NCBI RefSeq assembly: GCF_000151315.2
Contig: NW_011887293.1
Span: 1,619,208 to 1,683,207, forward strand
From: Capsaspora owczarzaki ATCC 30864
Lineage: Eukaryota; Opisthokonta; Filasterea
Direction: 5' to 3'
DNA length: 64,000 nucleotides
Position 1 is the first letter of the stretch. Every line of letters starts with the position of its first letter. Of this stretch, positions 45,960 to 55,712 are shown one piece after another. The notes below the pieces were generated by a model. The model worked only from the letters and a program-made list of their open reading frames with translations. It made no database searches and was not told the DNA's origin. The translations under genes and the position numbers were made by a program.

Positions 45960-48900
45960 ATGAGTTGGATGCATGCGTCGAGCGATTTGAACGACGCTGT
46001 GCTTGTCCACGCAGCAGCAGCAGTTGCAGCAGCGTTTGGCAGGTCTGCTGAAGCCAACAACAACGACGACGCAGCAGCAACAACAGGCGCTCACGCATCA
46101 TCATCATCAGCAGCATCCTCTGAGGCAGTGTTCCTCAACCACACCCAGCATGAGCAACAGCAACATGAACAGCTGCAGCAGATGGATGCTCGTGCTTCAC
46201 TCGATCAGCAGCAGCAGCAGCAGCAGCGTCACGAGCAAGAAGAAGAAGAGCAGCTTGAACGACAGCACGAAGAGCAAGCGCTGCCACTCACTGCGCGGCC
46301 ACTGCTGCCAGGCGCACTCTCAGCACTGCAGCAGCAACAACAACAGCAATTGATGCAAGGACAGACGCAACAGCAGCAGCAGGAGACTGCCGCTGACGAC
46401 TTGCAAGCTCTCCATCAACGCGATCAGCTCGCACTGAACAGCGCAACGCACGCAGAGTCGGACGCGGCCGCTTCAGCGTGTGCTTTTGATGCTGCTTCTT
46501 CTTCAGTTGCAGCGGGTGGAGCGGTGCTGGCAATGGTCACCGACCAGCAGCTTCAACATCCGCCGCCAGTCCTCCTCTCCACGCCGGATCCCGCACACCA
46601 GCCGCCACCACCACCAGATCCAGCAGCGGCAGCAGTGGCGTCTTCAACAGAGGCCGTTGTTGCTGCTGCGTTCATGCCATTCCTTCCTACGGAACTGACA
46701 CAGACCCCGGAAGCGGAAGCGCTTCATCAGGCGTCGCTCGCTGCCGCTGCCGCTGTCCCGGCTGCTGCTGTTGCTGCTGCTGCCTCCAACACGCCCAAGT
46801 CGAACGCTAGCACTGGTGCTGATATTGCGACTGAGAACGCTTCCTTATTGGCTCCACAATCAATCCCTCCGCCGAATGCATCCATTGTCAATGCTGCTGC
46901 TGCTGCCACCGCTGTGCCAGATGTCGGTCTAATGACCCCAACGCCGCCTTCAGCAATCGACTCGACCAATGCCACAATCGCATCGCTGCCGTCTTCGGCA
47001 CGGAGCAGCGCTCCATCACTCCCGCAGGGCTTTCCAGCATTCATGCCAAACATGCCAGGTTTCTTTTCGCCCCTCCCGTACTACCACTCGCCGCAACCCT
47101 TCCCGGCAACACCGGGCTTGTATATGCGGCCAATGATGCCCCCGTTTGGCTTTCCCCCTGGAATGATCCCTTCACAGATGGCCGGCAACGCGACTCCGAC
47201 CAAGGTTGGTGGCGATGGCAGTGTCGCCGTCGTTGCCGCTGCCGCCGCCGCTGACTCGTCTTCGCTGCCGGATCTCTCGCTCTCTCTAGAAAAGCCTGCT
47301 GCTGCTGCTAATGGCAACAACAATACTGGGACTGGGGCTGCGGCTGCTACGACCGGCCCAAGCGCTTTAGCTTCGAACGTTGCCGCCACCCGCGGAATGA
47401 ACAGCGCAGACCTCCTTTCCGCGTCGTCGTCTCTGGATGGCTTGGCGTCCGGAGGTTTGGGATTTTTCCCCCCGATGCTGCATCCGGCGTTCTTGATGCA
47501 AGCTCCTCCGTCCCGTGGCGGTGACATGGATTCGCAATCACATCAACAACAGCAATCTCAGCAACTGCAGCAACAGCAACTGCAGCAACAGCAACAGCAA
47601 TTCCAGCACCAGCTGCAGCTGCAACAACAGCTTCAGATCCAACTGATCCAGCAACACTTGCTCCAACAGCAACTCGTAGCGGCAACTGCTGCAGCCACAT
47701 CCTCGTCGGGCGACGGGATCAAGAGTCCGCCTTCAGCTGACGACATGAAAGCCGCGCTGGCTGCGGGCAAACATCCACTGGCAGTGTCAGCCGACGCCAT
47801 GCGTGACGCGTGGAGTGCCGCCAACAATGACCGCGACAGCGGTTCGCCTTCCCCCTTCATGATGCCGTTCGGCATGTCACCTTTCGGCGGCATGTACCCG
47901 TATGGCATGTTTGGACCTGGCATGATGCCACTCTTCCCCATGTCTGCAGGCCCACGGCCCTCGAACAATACCAACAACAACAACAGCAACAGCAACAGGC
48001 CTGTGGCACCCACTGCGGCCATGGACCGCCCATCTCGACCGAGCGACGTGCTGACCCCAACACCCACTCTGGACGCCGACAGTGTCCATCCCTTCCCGCC
48101 TCTTGGGGATGAAGACGAAGGCGAGTCGGACGCCAAGCAGCAGTCATCTCGTGCGCCTGCGCGCCCCAGAACGTCCTCCGTGGTGTCGCGAAAAGCCGCC
48201 GTCACCAACAGCGCGCGATTGCTGCTGCAGAATGCCGCCATGCCGCGTGGAGGAGGAGCCGCGGCAAGCCAGGCGCCAGCGCCTGGAGCAAACGGCCGTG
48301 TCACCGCCGTCAGCCGTCGACGTCCCACGAAAGAGCGGGAAACCGTCAATCCATACGCCCGACCCCGGTTGACCGTACCACCGCCCGCCGCACCCGTGCA
48401 CATGGACCCGTTTGCCAGCAGCTTGAGAAGTGAGGAGGGAGACGAAGTCAGTGCTGGAGGCTCGTCTCGTCGTAGCCCCCGAGCCAACGTCGCCCGAACA
48501 CGTGTGCCCGCGTCGACACCCGCGCTTTTGTCGGCGCTGACCAATGTGAATCCTCGACGAGCGTCTTCCCTACCCACGTCCATGTTCAACGGCAACACGC
48601 GCAACCAAGACTTTGCCATCAACAGGCAAGGCTCCTCCGTCGAAGCACCCTTCCTGGCAGACGAAGAAGCGCCTGAGGATGGACCCGAGAACGAGGACGA
48701 CGAGGAGGAAGGAGACGATTCTGCCGCGTTTGCAAAGGCCGGAAGGAGCCAGTCCCTTCGCCGTGTTGGCCCCAAAGTCCCTGACCGCCTTCCCCTCGAC
48801 CTTGAGGTATCCGTCCAGTCACTGAACGACGCATACGCTGACAGTGGGCTTGCCCGTGAGGACTTGATCCAAGTCTGCGAAATTCTGCCGCTCTCTGGAT

Positions 48901-49349
48901 CGGCTCGGCCTCGCACTGCCCAATCCCAGCCCACCTTCCACCGAAACGATGGCGATAAGGTCATTTGCTTGGCGAGCGTTGTGCGGGATGACACAACGCC
49001 CGCTTTTGATCCCAACAACATACGCTTGAGGCGGTTTTTGGCCGAGCACAAGTGGTCGATGAATACTTCGCTCGCGCATGGATTGACAAAGCTTGCCGCA
49101 ATGAGAATGCGCGGCATGGACAATCTGCACAACGCGGCCTTCAAGTTTTCGGGCTCGACCTCGTCGTACTTTCGTCTCGTCGTTGACCAAAAAGGCACCA
49201 TTTACTGTCGCTACAAGTTCCACAGTATTCCCCTCCGACTGCAGGCCTGCATGTATCACCGATGCTTCCCCGAGGTCGGGACGGCGCCTCAGGTTCATCC
49301 CATTTTGATTGTCTACACATCGCATCAGCCCAAGCACATTCACGAATGA
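45960..49349 (+). CDS. Large Gln/Ala-rich protein with unidentified C-terminal domain
   Basis: Single-exon frame of 1129 aa. The first ~930 residues are low complexity: Gln runs (~75-145 and ~520-575), Ala/Ser runs, and Pro/Met/Phe-rich patches (PFGFPPGMIPSQM, MMPFGMSPFGGMYPYGMFG) with prion-like composition. An Arg-rich stretch (~760-830) and an acidic stretch (~905-925) follow. The final ~190 residues look folded: RLPLDLEVSVQSLNDAYA, LRRFLAEHKWSMNTSLAHGL, KLAAMRMRGMDNLHNAAFKF, YFRLVVDQKGTIYCRYKFHS. I do not recognise this domain. The composition suggests a condensate-forming RNA- or transcription-related regulator, which is inference only. ATG 45960 is the first in frame, two codons after a stop. 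Confidence 0.75.
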   Translation: MSWMHASSDLNDAVLVHAAAAVAAAFGRSAEANNNDDAAATTGAHASSSSAASSEAVFLNHTQHEQQQHEQLQQMDARASLDQQQQQQQRHEQEEEEQLERQHEEQALPLTARPLLPGALSALQQQQQQQLMQGQTQQQQQETAADDLQALHQRDQLALNSATHAESDAAASACAFDAASSSVAAGGAVLAMVTDQQLQHPPPVLLSTPDPAHQPPPPPDPAAAAVASSTEAVVAAAFMPFLPTELTQTPEAEALHQASLAAAAAVPAAAVAAAASNTPKSNASTGADIATENASLLAPQSIPPPNASIVNAAAAATAVPDVGLMTPTPPSAIDSTNATIASLPSSARSSAPSLPQGFPAFMPNMPGFFSPLPYYHSPQPFPATPGLYMRPMMPPFGFPPGMIPSQMAGNATPTKVGGDGSVAVVAAAAAADSSSLPDLSLSLEKPAAAANGNNNTGTGAAAATTGPSALASNVAATRGMNSADLLSASSSLDGLASGGLGFFPPMLHPAFLMQAPPSRGGDMDSQSHQQQQSQQLQQQQLQQQQQQFQHQLQLQQQLQIQLIQQHLLQQQLVAATAAATSSSGDGIKSPPSADDMKAALAAGKHPLAVSADAMRDAWSAANNDRDSGSPSPFMMPFGMSPFGGMYPYGMFGPGMMPLFPMSAGPRPSNNTNNNNSNSNRPVAPTAAMDRPSRPSDVLTPTPTLDADSVHPFPPLGDEDEGESDAKQQSSRAPARPRTSSVVSRKAAVTNSARLLLQNAAMPRGGGAAASQAPAPGANGRVTAVSRRRPTKERETVNPYARPRLTVPPPAAPVHMDPFASSLRSEEGDEVSAGGSSRRSPRANVARTRVPASTPALLSALTNVNPRRASSLPTSMFNGNTRNQDFAINRQGSSVEAPFLADEEAPEDGPENEDDEEEGDDSAAFAKAGRSQSLRRVGPKVPDRLPLDLEVSVQSLNDAYADSGLAREDLIQVCEILPLSGSARPRTAQSQPTFHRNDGDKVICLASVVRDDTTPAFDPNNIRLRRFLAEHKWSMNTSLAHGLTKLAAMRMRGMDNLHNAAFKFSGSTSSYFRLVVDQKGTIYCRYKFHSIPLRLQACMYHRCFPEVGTAPQVHPILIVYTSHQPKHIHE

Positions 49350-49649
49350 GGCTGATTCTGTTTTGTTGGTGTGGTTTTCGAGGGTGTGATTGTTTTGTTT
49401 GATTGTTTGTTTGTTTGATTGTTTGCTTGCTTTTCTTGGTGAATACAGCGTTGAATACAGCGTACTGTGCTCTGAAGTTGAACTGCAATCTTGAAATTCT
49501 ACAGTATTCTGACTTTGCGATCGATACTTATTACATGTTTTGCCAACTGCAAAAACAATCGAGTCATGCTATGCTGCTTCTAAATCCGTCTTGTTCCATT
49601 CCATGCATGATCAGTCTTCATCTTGCTTTGAAAACACCACACACACACA
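49350..49649. other. Spacer between the Gln/Ala-rich gene and MAT
   Basis: 300 bases, TTTG-rich after the stop and ending in a CA repeat directly before the MAT start codon. No coding signal. Confidence 0.4.
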
Positions 49650-52008
49650 ATGGCAACTGAACGTTTCCTCTTCACTTCCGAGTCTGTCGGCGAGGGTCAC
49701 CCCGGTACGCCAACCCCACACCGCTCTTTCTCTCGCGCCATCCTCCTCCTCCGACACTGTGCTCTTTTTCTCTTTCTCTCTCTCTGAGACTTGCATCCAC
49801 TGCTGCTGTTTCGCCTCATCCTTCGACCTGCTTTCTTCATCCACGTGGAGGGAGAACTTTGTCCTTTTTTTTTTTCTTTTTTTTTTTTCAAAAGTCACGC
49901 CTTTTTCGTCCCTCTCTTGTTCGTTTGTCTCGCTTTCAGGACGCTTTGTTCGTTTGCCACACTCTGACGCACTCGTGCGCTTCCACACTCAAGCACCACC
50001 ATCCTGCTGCTTGAGCTGGCTTCGGTGCTCTGTGCTATGCGAACAAACCTGATTTTGAGATCTTTTTGTTTTCTTTTTTTTTTTTCCCTTCGCCTTTTGC
50101 CGCTCCTTTTCGGCTCTTTTTTTTTGCGAATTTGTCCATTCCTCCCCCACTCGACGCCTGCTGTCATCTTCGTCTGCACTTTGAATGTTCGTTCGTGGCT
50201 CCACTTTCGACATCCGCAACAGTGAAAAACGGACAAAATCATAAAAATCGGAAAAACGCGTGAGGATTCGTGACTTTGCATTTTTTTTTCTTTTTTTTTT
50301 CTTTTTTCCACACTGTGATTGAAGCCGTTTTTGATTTTTTTTTTCTTTTTTTGATGATGGCATGACATCACATCCAATGTGGATGCTGCTTCTCTCTCCC
50401 CTCTTCTCTCTCGATCTCTGCACTGAGTCGCCCTCCTCAGAAATAGCAAAAAGAGGCCTCTCAGTCTGAACAGAGACGGCAAAAAAAGAGCGGCAAGCAA
50501 AAAAAAAAAAAAAAAAAAAAAAAGGATGCATTTTGAATGGCTGACAATGACGGCTTTTTCTTTTTCCTTTTTTTTTTGCTTTTTTTTTTTTTTTTTTTTT
50601 TTTTTTGCTTTTGTTTCCATCACATGCAATCACTCTGTTTCCCCTCTCTTTGTTCCTCTTCTTCTTCCTCTGCCATCACTGTACGATAGTCAACTTTCAC
50701 TGCTCAATGACCATTGAGATTGAGGATCGTTTTGTGAATTTTGCTCTTCTTCAATCCTTCGTCTTTCAAAACTGAAAACGCACACGTGTTGCCACGCGTT
50801 CTCGTTTCCCATTCACTCTGAAGTCCGCTCAACAATGACTCTAGTCAAGAAATGCAATGGTCTCACTTTTTTCTTTTTCTTGGTGACCCAAACCCTTTGA
50901 CTCGACAGACAAGATCTGCGACCAGGTCTCGGACGCCATCCTCGACGCCTGCCTCGCTCAGGACCCCGACTCGAAGGTCGGCTGCGAGACCGCCTCCAAG
51001 ACTGGCATGATCATGGCCTTTGGCGAGATCACCTCGAAGGCTGTCCTCGACTACCAGAAGATCATCCGCGGCGTCATTGAGAAGATTGGCTACGACAGCA
51101 GCGACAAGGGCTTTGACTACAAGACCTGCAACGTGCTCGTCGCCGTCGAGCAGCAGAGCCCCGACATTGCCCAGGGTGTCCACATCAACCGCGCCCTCGA
51201 GGACATTGGCGCTGGCGACCAGGGCATCATGTTTGGCTATGCCACCGACGAGACCCCCGAGTTCATGCCCCTCACCCTCTCGCTCGCCCACAAGCTCAAC
51301 GCCCGCCTCTCCGAGTGCCGCCGCAACAGCCAGATGCCCTACCTCCGCCCCGACACCAAGACCCAGGTCACCGTCGAGTACGAGAAGCACGCCGACGGCA
51401 CCCTCGAGCCCCTCCGCGTCCACACCATTGTCATCTCCACCCAGCACGCTGAGGATGTCTCCAACGACACCATCCGCGCCGACCTCCACGAGAAGGTCAT
51501 CAAGTCCGTCGTCCCCGCCAAGTACCTCGACGACAAGACCATCTACCACCTCCAGCCCTCTGGCCGCTTTGTTATCGGCGGTCCCCAAGGCGATGCTGGT
51601 CTGACTGGCCGCAAGATTATCGTCGACAGCTATGGTGGCTGGGGCGCTCACGGTGGTGGCGCCTTCTCTGGCAAGGACTTCTCCAAGGTCGATCGCTCGG
51701 CTGCCTACGCTGCCCGCTGGATTGCCAAGTCGATGGTCGCCGCCGGCCTCGCCAAGCGCCTCCTCGTCCAGGTGTCCTACGCCATCGGTGTTGCCAAGCC
51801 CCTGTCCGTCTTTGTTGATGCCTACGGCACCAGCAAAAAGTCGCACGCTGAGCTTGTCGAGATTATTAACAAGAACTTTGACCTCCGCCCCGGCTTTATC
51901 GTCCGCGACCTCGACCTCAAGAAGCCCATCTACCAGAACACTGCTTGCTACGGCCACTTTGGCCGCCCCGAGTTCACCTGGGAGCAACCCAAGAAGCTTG
52001 ATTTCTAA
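49650..52008 (+). CDS. MAT: S-adenosylmethionine synthetase
   Basis: Makes S-adenosylmethionine from ATP and methionine, the methyl donor for enzymes such as PRMT1 in this same window. Exons: 49650-49704 and 50909-52008; 384 aa, typical of the family. Seen: [20 protein letters not shown] (ATP/methionine site, spliced between P and D), the signature [12 protein letters not shown], and the second signature [16 protein letters not shown]. Ends [17 protein letters not shown]. Exon 2 has very strongly biased GC-ending codons, as expected for a highly expressed gene. The only intron is 1.2 kb, after codon 18. Confidence 0.98.
49705..50908 (+). other. 1.2-kb first intron of MAT
   Basis: GT-AG intron, pyrimidine-rich, with T runs (about 49867-49888, 50074-50085, 50281-50302, 50578-50606) and an A run (about 50500-50523). 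No coding signal. Long first introns recur in this window. Confidence 0.75.
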
Positions 52009-52371
52009 AAAAGCTTATTTTGTTATCTGCCGCTTTTCTGCTGTCTTGTTGACGAGTTAATCTCTTCCGTTGATGGGCTTGAACGAGCAACACCCCCCTT
52101 TTGATGTTATTCTTTTGCGCCTCGATTAAACGACCTTCATTTTTTTTAAAACAAAGAATCGAAACGAAAGTGTTCTTGGGCCATGCCACAATCAAAAAGA
52201 GAATGAGGAGAAATGGTGAACGAATCGGGATGTGCGCGCTCCTTTGTGTTGTTGCACCATATCCCAGTGATTTATTGCATGTCATTCTTTTGCGCTATTT
52301 TAGTCATGCATCACTCTTTCTTGGTTTTGTTGTTTTCTGTTTCGTGGTTTGCTTTTTTGTTGGTCGAAACA
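52009..52371. other. Spacer between MAT and the GNAT gene
   Basis: 363 bases, AT-rich, no coding signal; MAT 3' untranslated region and GNAT leader. Confidence 0.4.
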
Positions 52372-53376
52372 ATGTCGGAACTGCAGCAGTTGCCAACCTG
52401 CACTCCAGTTGACGTTACCAAGTAATGACAGTACAACGACAGTGCTCTATTCTTGTAGTACTACTTAAACCATCTTCTTTCTTGTTGACTTTTGTCCATG
52501 TCAATCACAAAAAGCGCTTTTGACTGAACCCGCATTGCTTGTGGACAGATTGCCGACTCGTGACGGGTTTACTGTGCGCGTCGCCATCCGCAGCGACCTG
52601 CAGGCCGTCCGCTCAGTCGTCAACAGTGTGCGTAGTGATGAGCAACTTTCGACTTTTTGCATTGCGCCGTTCGAGGGTGGCTTGTTGGCGAAGCGAAGCT
52701 GACCAAAGTCAAACAACAAAAACCGCTCGCAAACCAAACTGTCCCTGTCCCTGTCCTCCCCCCCCCCTCAAACTGCTTCGTGCTGTACTGATTTTTGTTC
52801 CCTTGCTGTAGTAGGCTTATAGCGTCGAGAGAGACTCGGACGAGTTCAAATTCAAGCACACGGAGCGATTCACCAACGACGAAGAGCCGCTGTCGCACAT
52901 GTACTTTGGCAACCAACCGCCGCCCGGTCACAAAGGTACAAAGCACTCATCAGTGGCAAGCAAACAAAAGACGAAGAAAAAAGCCGAGAGACTCTTCCTA
53001 CAAATCTGAATTTTTGATCGCCGCAGGAGCATTTCTCGTATTGATCAAGCAAGAATCACAGCGGGTGGTCGGCTGCATCCACATTGAATCCGACGAGACA
53101 AACCCTGACACGACAGCCCAGTTCGGCCCGCTGGCGGTCGATCCAGCATTGCAAGGCCAAGGTCTAGGAACGTACTTGGTTCGAGTCGCTGAAAGTGTCG
53201 CCCAGCAGTGGGGATGCACCCATTTAGGGCTGCGCACCGCCAATGTTCGCACCGATTTGCTGCAATTCTACCCTCGCCTCGGCTTCCAGCTCGTTGGTAC
53301 AGCGCCGTTCGTGCAGGTGGAGCGCATCACGCGGCCTGTCCACTTTATTCTCATGAGCAAAGCGTTGGGCGGGTGA
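52372..53376 (+). CDS. GNAT-family N-acetyltransferase
   Basis: Exons: 52372-52421, 52549-52627, 52815-52935, 53027-53376; 199 aa, phases agree. Seen: the N-terminal strand and helix (FTVRVAIRSDLQAVRSVVNSAY), central strands (RVVGCIHIESD), the acetyl-CoA loop motif A FGPLAVDPALQGQGLGTYLV (Q-x-x-G-x-G) and the C-terminal YPRLGFQLVGT. Known: GNAT enzymes transfer acetyl from acetyl-CoA to amines, protein N-termini or lysines; the substrate cannot be inferred. An insert with DNEEPLSHMYFGNQPPPG-like sequence sits before the core. No targeting signal seen. Confidence 0.88.
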
Positions 53377-53545
53377 TTTGCGTTTTGTTTGTAATGGAAC
53401 AACATCATACATTGTGCAGCACCACCCCGTCTTTTGGTTTTGGAATTCACAAAATGGAAAGCGAATGAAAACGACGAAAGGCAACGCAAAAAAAAAAACT
53501 TCAGCTACCCAACGAGAGAGAGAGAGATCCTCCCGACATGAGCGT

Positions 53546-55165
53546 TCAAGAGCAAACTTCGGCAAACACATCACGCAGCCCAAGCAAGTGGTCTTCGTTG
53601 ATCGAGTTGCACGCAATGCTCCAGGTATTCTCCCAGTCGACCGCAATGCACGTCTTGATGTGGCTGACTTTGGCGCGGATTTCCTGGTCGGACACGGTCG
53701 AGATGGTTTCGGCCATGTCGAGAATGCCGCGCCGCACAAAGGACAGCTCGTCTTCGGTGAGCGAGTAGCCACAGCACAGCTCGATGGACGAGCGCAGCCG
53801 GCCCAGATTCGTGTCGGTGAGTTTAACCTCGCCCTTGCGCCAGCCCCGCAGCTCGACCAGAAAGTTCCGGACGTTCGTCTTGTACGCATCGAGTGCTGCG
53901 GCGAAATTTCGGGGATCAAGGCAAGTCACCATTTGGTCGATGGCGCAGAGATCGGCTTCTGGACCGCTGTGATCAACGACAAGAACATTGTTGGGATTGC
54001 CTTCATTGTCCCAAACGCACGGGAAGCGATCCCAGTTATTAATCCACATGTCGAACGTGACAACGCGACCGAGGGCCTCGAGCAGCTCTTTGCCACGAGG
54101 GCTGAGAGGCTGATCGACCGACACTGTCGTCACCTGGCTAATATCTTCTGCGTCAGCAGGCAGAGCCGCGTTGGAACTCGTGTTATTGCTGCTGTGGCTG
54201 TTGCTGTTGCTGTTGCTGCTGCTAATGTTATTGCTGCTGCTGCGAGGGCTGCCACTAGGACTGCCACTGCTCAGGTCAATCGGCTGCGGTGCCGCACCCG
54301 CGTCGGTAATCACCGCGGTCGTGTTCACCTCAGTCACACGGACATTGTCGCCATGGAACAGACGCTTCATGTCAGCAGCAGTCATCGACTCGACCGACGA
54401 GCCCGGCACAAACTCCATGACAATGAGAAACGGCCGCGAAGCCGACTTTTCGAGTCCTGCGTGCGCAACCGGATCGAGGTATTTGCGAATGGCCTGCTGG
54501 ATGGCCACATGCTCGTTACTTCCCAGATCGACAACGCGCATCCACGGCACTCGGATGGCATCGGCACCCAGCAGTGCGGCGAGATGGAAGGCGAGAAACT
54601 CTTGCGGGGTGGTTTGCGAACCCTTGACCACGACGACGCTCTTGTCCGGGAATTGGATAAAGTAAACGCCGCCGGCACCTGCATGGGACAGGCCCAGTGC
54701 AGATGCAGTGCTCCAGGGGACTGGCTTGGCCTCGAGCAGGGACACGTCACTTTCCGCGGTTGCGTTCGAAGTGCGATTCTGGCTGAATTGGCTCGTCAAT
54801 GCGAACGGCGTTGCATCAGCAAAGTCAATCCGCGGGACCTGCGACGCGACCGTCTCGACGGCGGCCCACTTGCGCACCTTGGCCTGCTTGCTGTGCTCGA
54901 TCGTCTTGCTCAGCCACTGCGGGTCGGCCTTGTTCACTTGCACCATGCCAGAATCAGCCCGTCCGCCGACAACCAGCTTGGCCCGCGCCTCCTCGTCCAG
55001 CACCGGCGGCTTGGGCGGCAGTGGCGCGTGCTTGTACTTGATCCCAGGACCGGATGGCGGGACAAACATTGGCGGTGGCGGCGGTGGTGCTGCGGGCCCG
55101 GTCATCATAGTCGTAGAACTAGTCGTACTAGTCGTAGTCGTCGATTCTGAGCCAATCTGCGCCAT
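53546..55165 (-). CDS. Actin-fragmin kinase-like protein kinase
   Basis: Single-exon gene, 539 aa. The N-terminus (~60 aa) is Thr/Pro-rich with PPPPPP and PLPPKPP, a possible SH3 or profilin ligand. From ~150 the sequence follows the actin-fragmin kinase catalytic fold known from Physarum: GGVYFIQFPDKSVVVVKGS (ATP-binding Lys), EFLAFHLAALLGADAIRVPW, RPFLIVMEFVPGSS (hinge), a Ser/Asn-rich insert, then VTFDMWINNWDRFPCVWDN with the catalytic Asp region and NNVLVVDHSG (metal-binding Asp). Known: Physarum AFK phosphorylates actin in the actin-fragmin complex on Thr202/203. Whether this protein acts on actin is inference. ATG 55165 is the first in frame. Divergent from the kinase-ligase gene. Confidence 0.88.
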   Translation of the reverse strand: MAQIGSESTTTTSTTSSTTMMTGPAAPPPPPPMFVPPSGPGIKYKHAPLPPKPPVLDEEARAKLVVGGRADSGMVQVNKADPQWLSKTIEHSKQAKVRKWAAVETVASQVPRIDFADATPFALTSQFSQNRTSNATAESDVSLLEAKPVPWSTASALGLSHAGAGGVYFIQFPDKSVVVVKGSQTTPQEFLAFHLAALLGADAIRVPWMRVVDLGSNEHVAIQQAIRKYLDPVAHAGLEKSASRPFLIVMEFVPGSSVESMTAADMKRLFHGDNVRVTEVNTTAVITDAGAAPQPIDLSSGSPSGSPRSSSNNISSSNSNSNSHSSNNTSSNAALPADAEDISQVTTVSVDQPLSPRGKELLEALGRVVTFDMWINNWDRFPCVWDNEGNPNNVLVVDHSGPEADLCAIDQMVTCLDPRNFAAALDAYKTNVRNFLVELRGWRKGEVKLTDTNLGRLRSSIELCCGYSLTEDELSFVRRGILDMAETISTVSDQEIRAKVSHIKTCIAVDWENTWSIACNSINEDHLLGLRDVFAEVCS

Positions 55166-55712
55166 TTTGGCTTGCTGTCGAAATTATTGTCGCAAAATCT
55201 GCACTGCTCTCTCTTCTGATTCGGGACTTTTGATAACAGATGTTTCTTACTTTGAACAAAAAAAAAACAGCAGCAGCTCAGAAGGAGACAAGCTCAGAGC
55301 TGAGATGAGAGTGAATGAACGTTTCAATGGAAGATTGAATGAAAAAGCACTCTTGGTACAGTACTTGCTGGGGTCTGGAACGTGATTTCGTATGACGGGG
55401 TTGATATCGCACCGCTTATAGTCGCATGTTGATCTGGGATTCGGGTCAGTGAGTAGGGGTGAGGAGGTTTCAGATTGGAAGGACGCGCTCTGTTGGAACA
55501 GCAGATACGTGCTGTACTCTGCTAATATTACAGTATTGTAGTTTTTCATTTATCTGTTTCCAAACTCAATGCTACTCTGTCTCAGTCTTTTTTATTATTG
55601 CTTCACTCAAATTTTGTTCGCGATGGATGCAAAATCTCGCCAAACAGCTCTGAAAGCATCTCCTCGAGTACGAACAAACCCAACCCTATATTGTAGAAGT
55701 TGAGACTTGAAT
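55166..55712. other. Divergent intergenic region, AFK-like and RNA ligase genes
   Basis: 547 bases between two starts (the right one tentative). Mixed, AT-rich, no coding signal or structured RNA recognised. Confidence 0.4.

Noticed and set aside
45540-46094. Arg/Lys/Glu-rich minus-strand frames near 45.5-46.1 kb
   Set aside because: Generated by T runs and the CTT microsatellite.
47633-49201. 522-codon minus-strand frame opposite the Gln/Ala-rich gene
   Set aside because: Antisense shadow; Ser/Arg-rich with no domain, and the sense C-terminus looks conserved.
53378-55150. 590-codon plus-strand frame opposite the actin-fragmin kinase-like gene
   Set aside because: GC3-driven antisense frame; composition is Arg/Val/His-rich without conserved motifs, while the minus strand gives a recognisable kinase.
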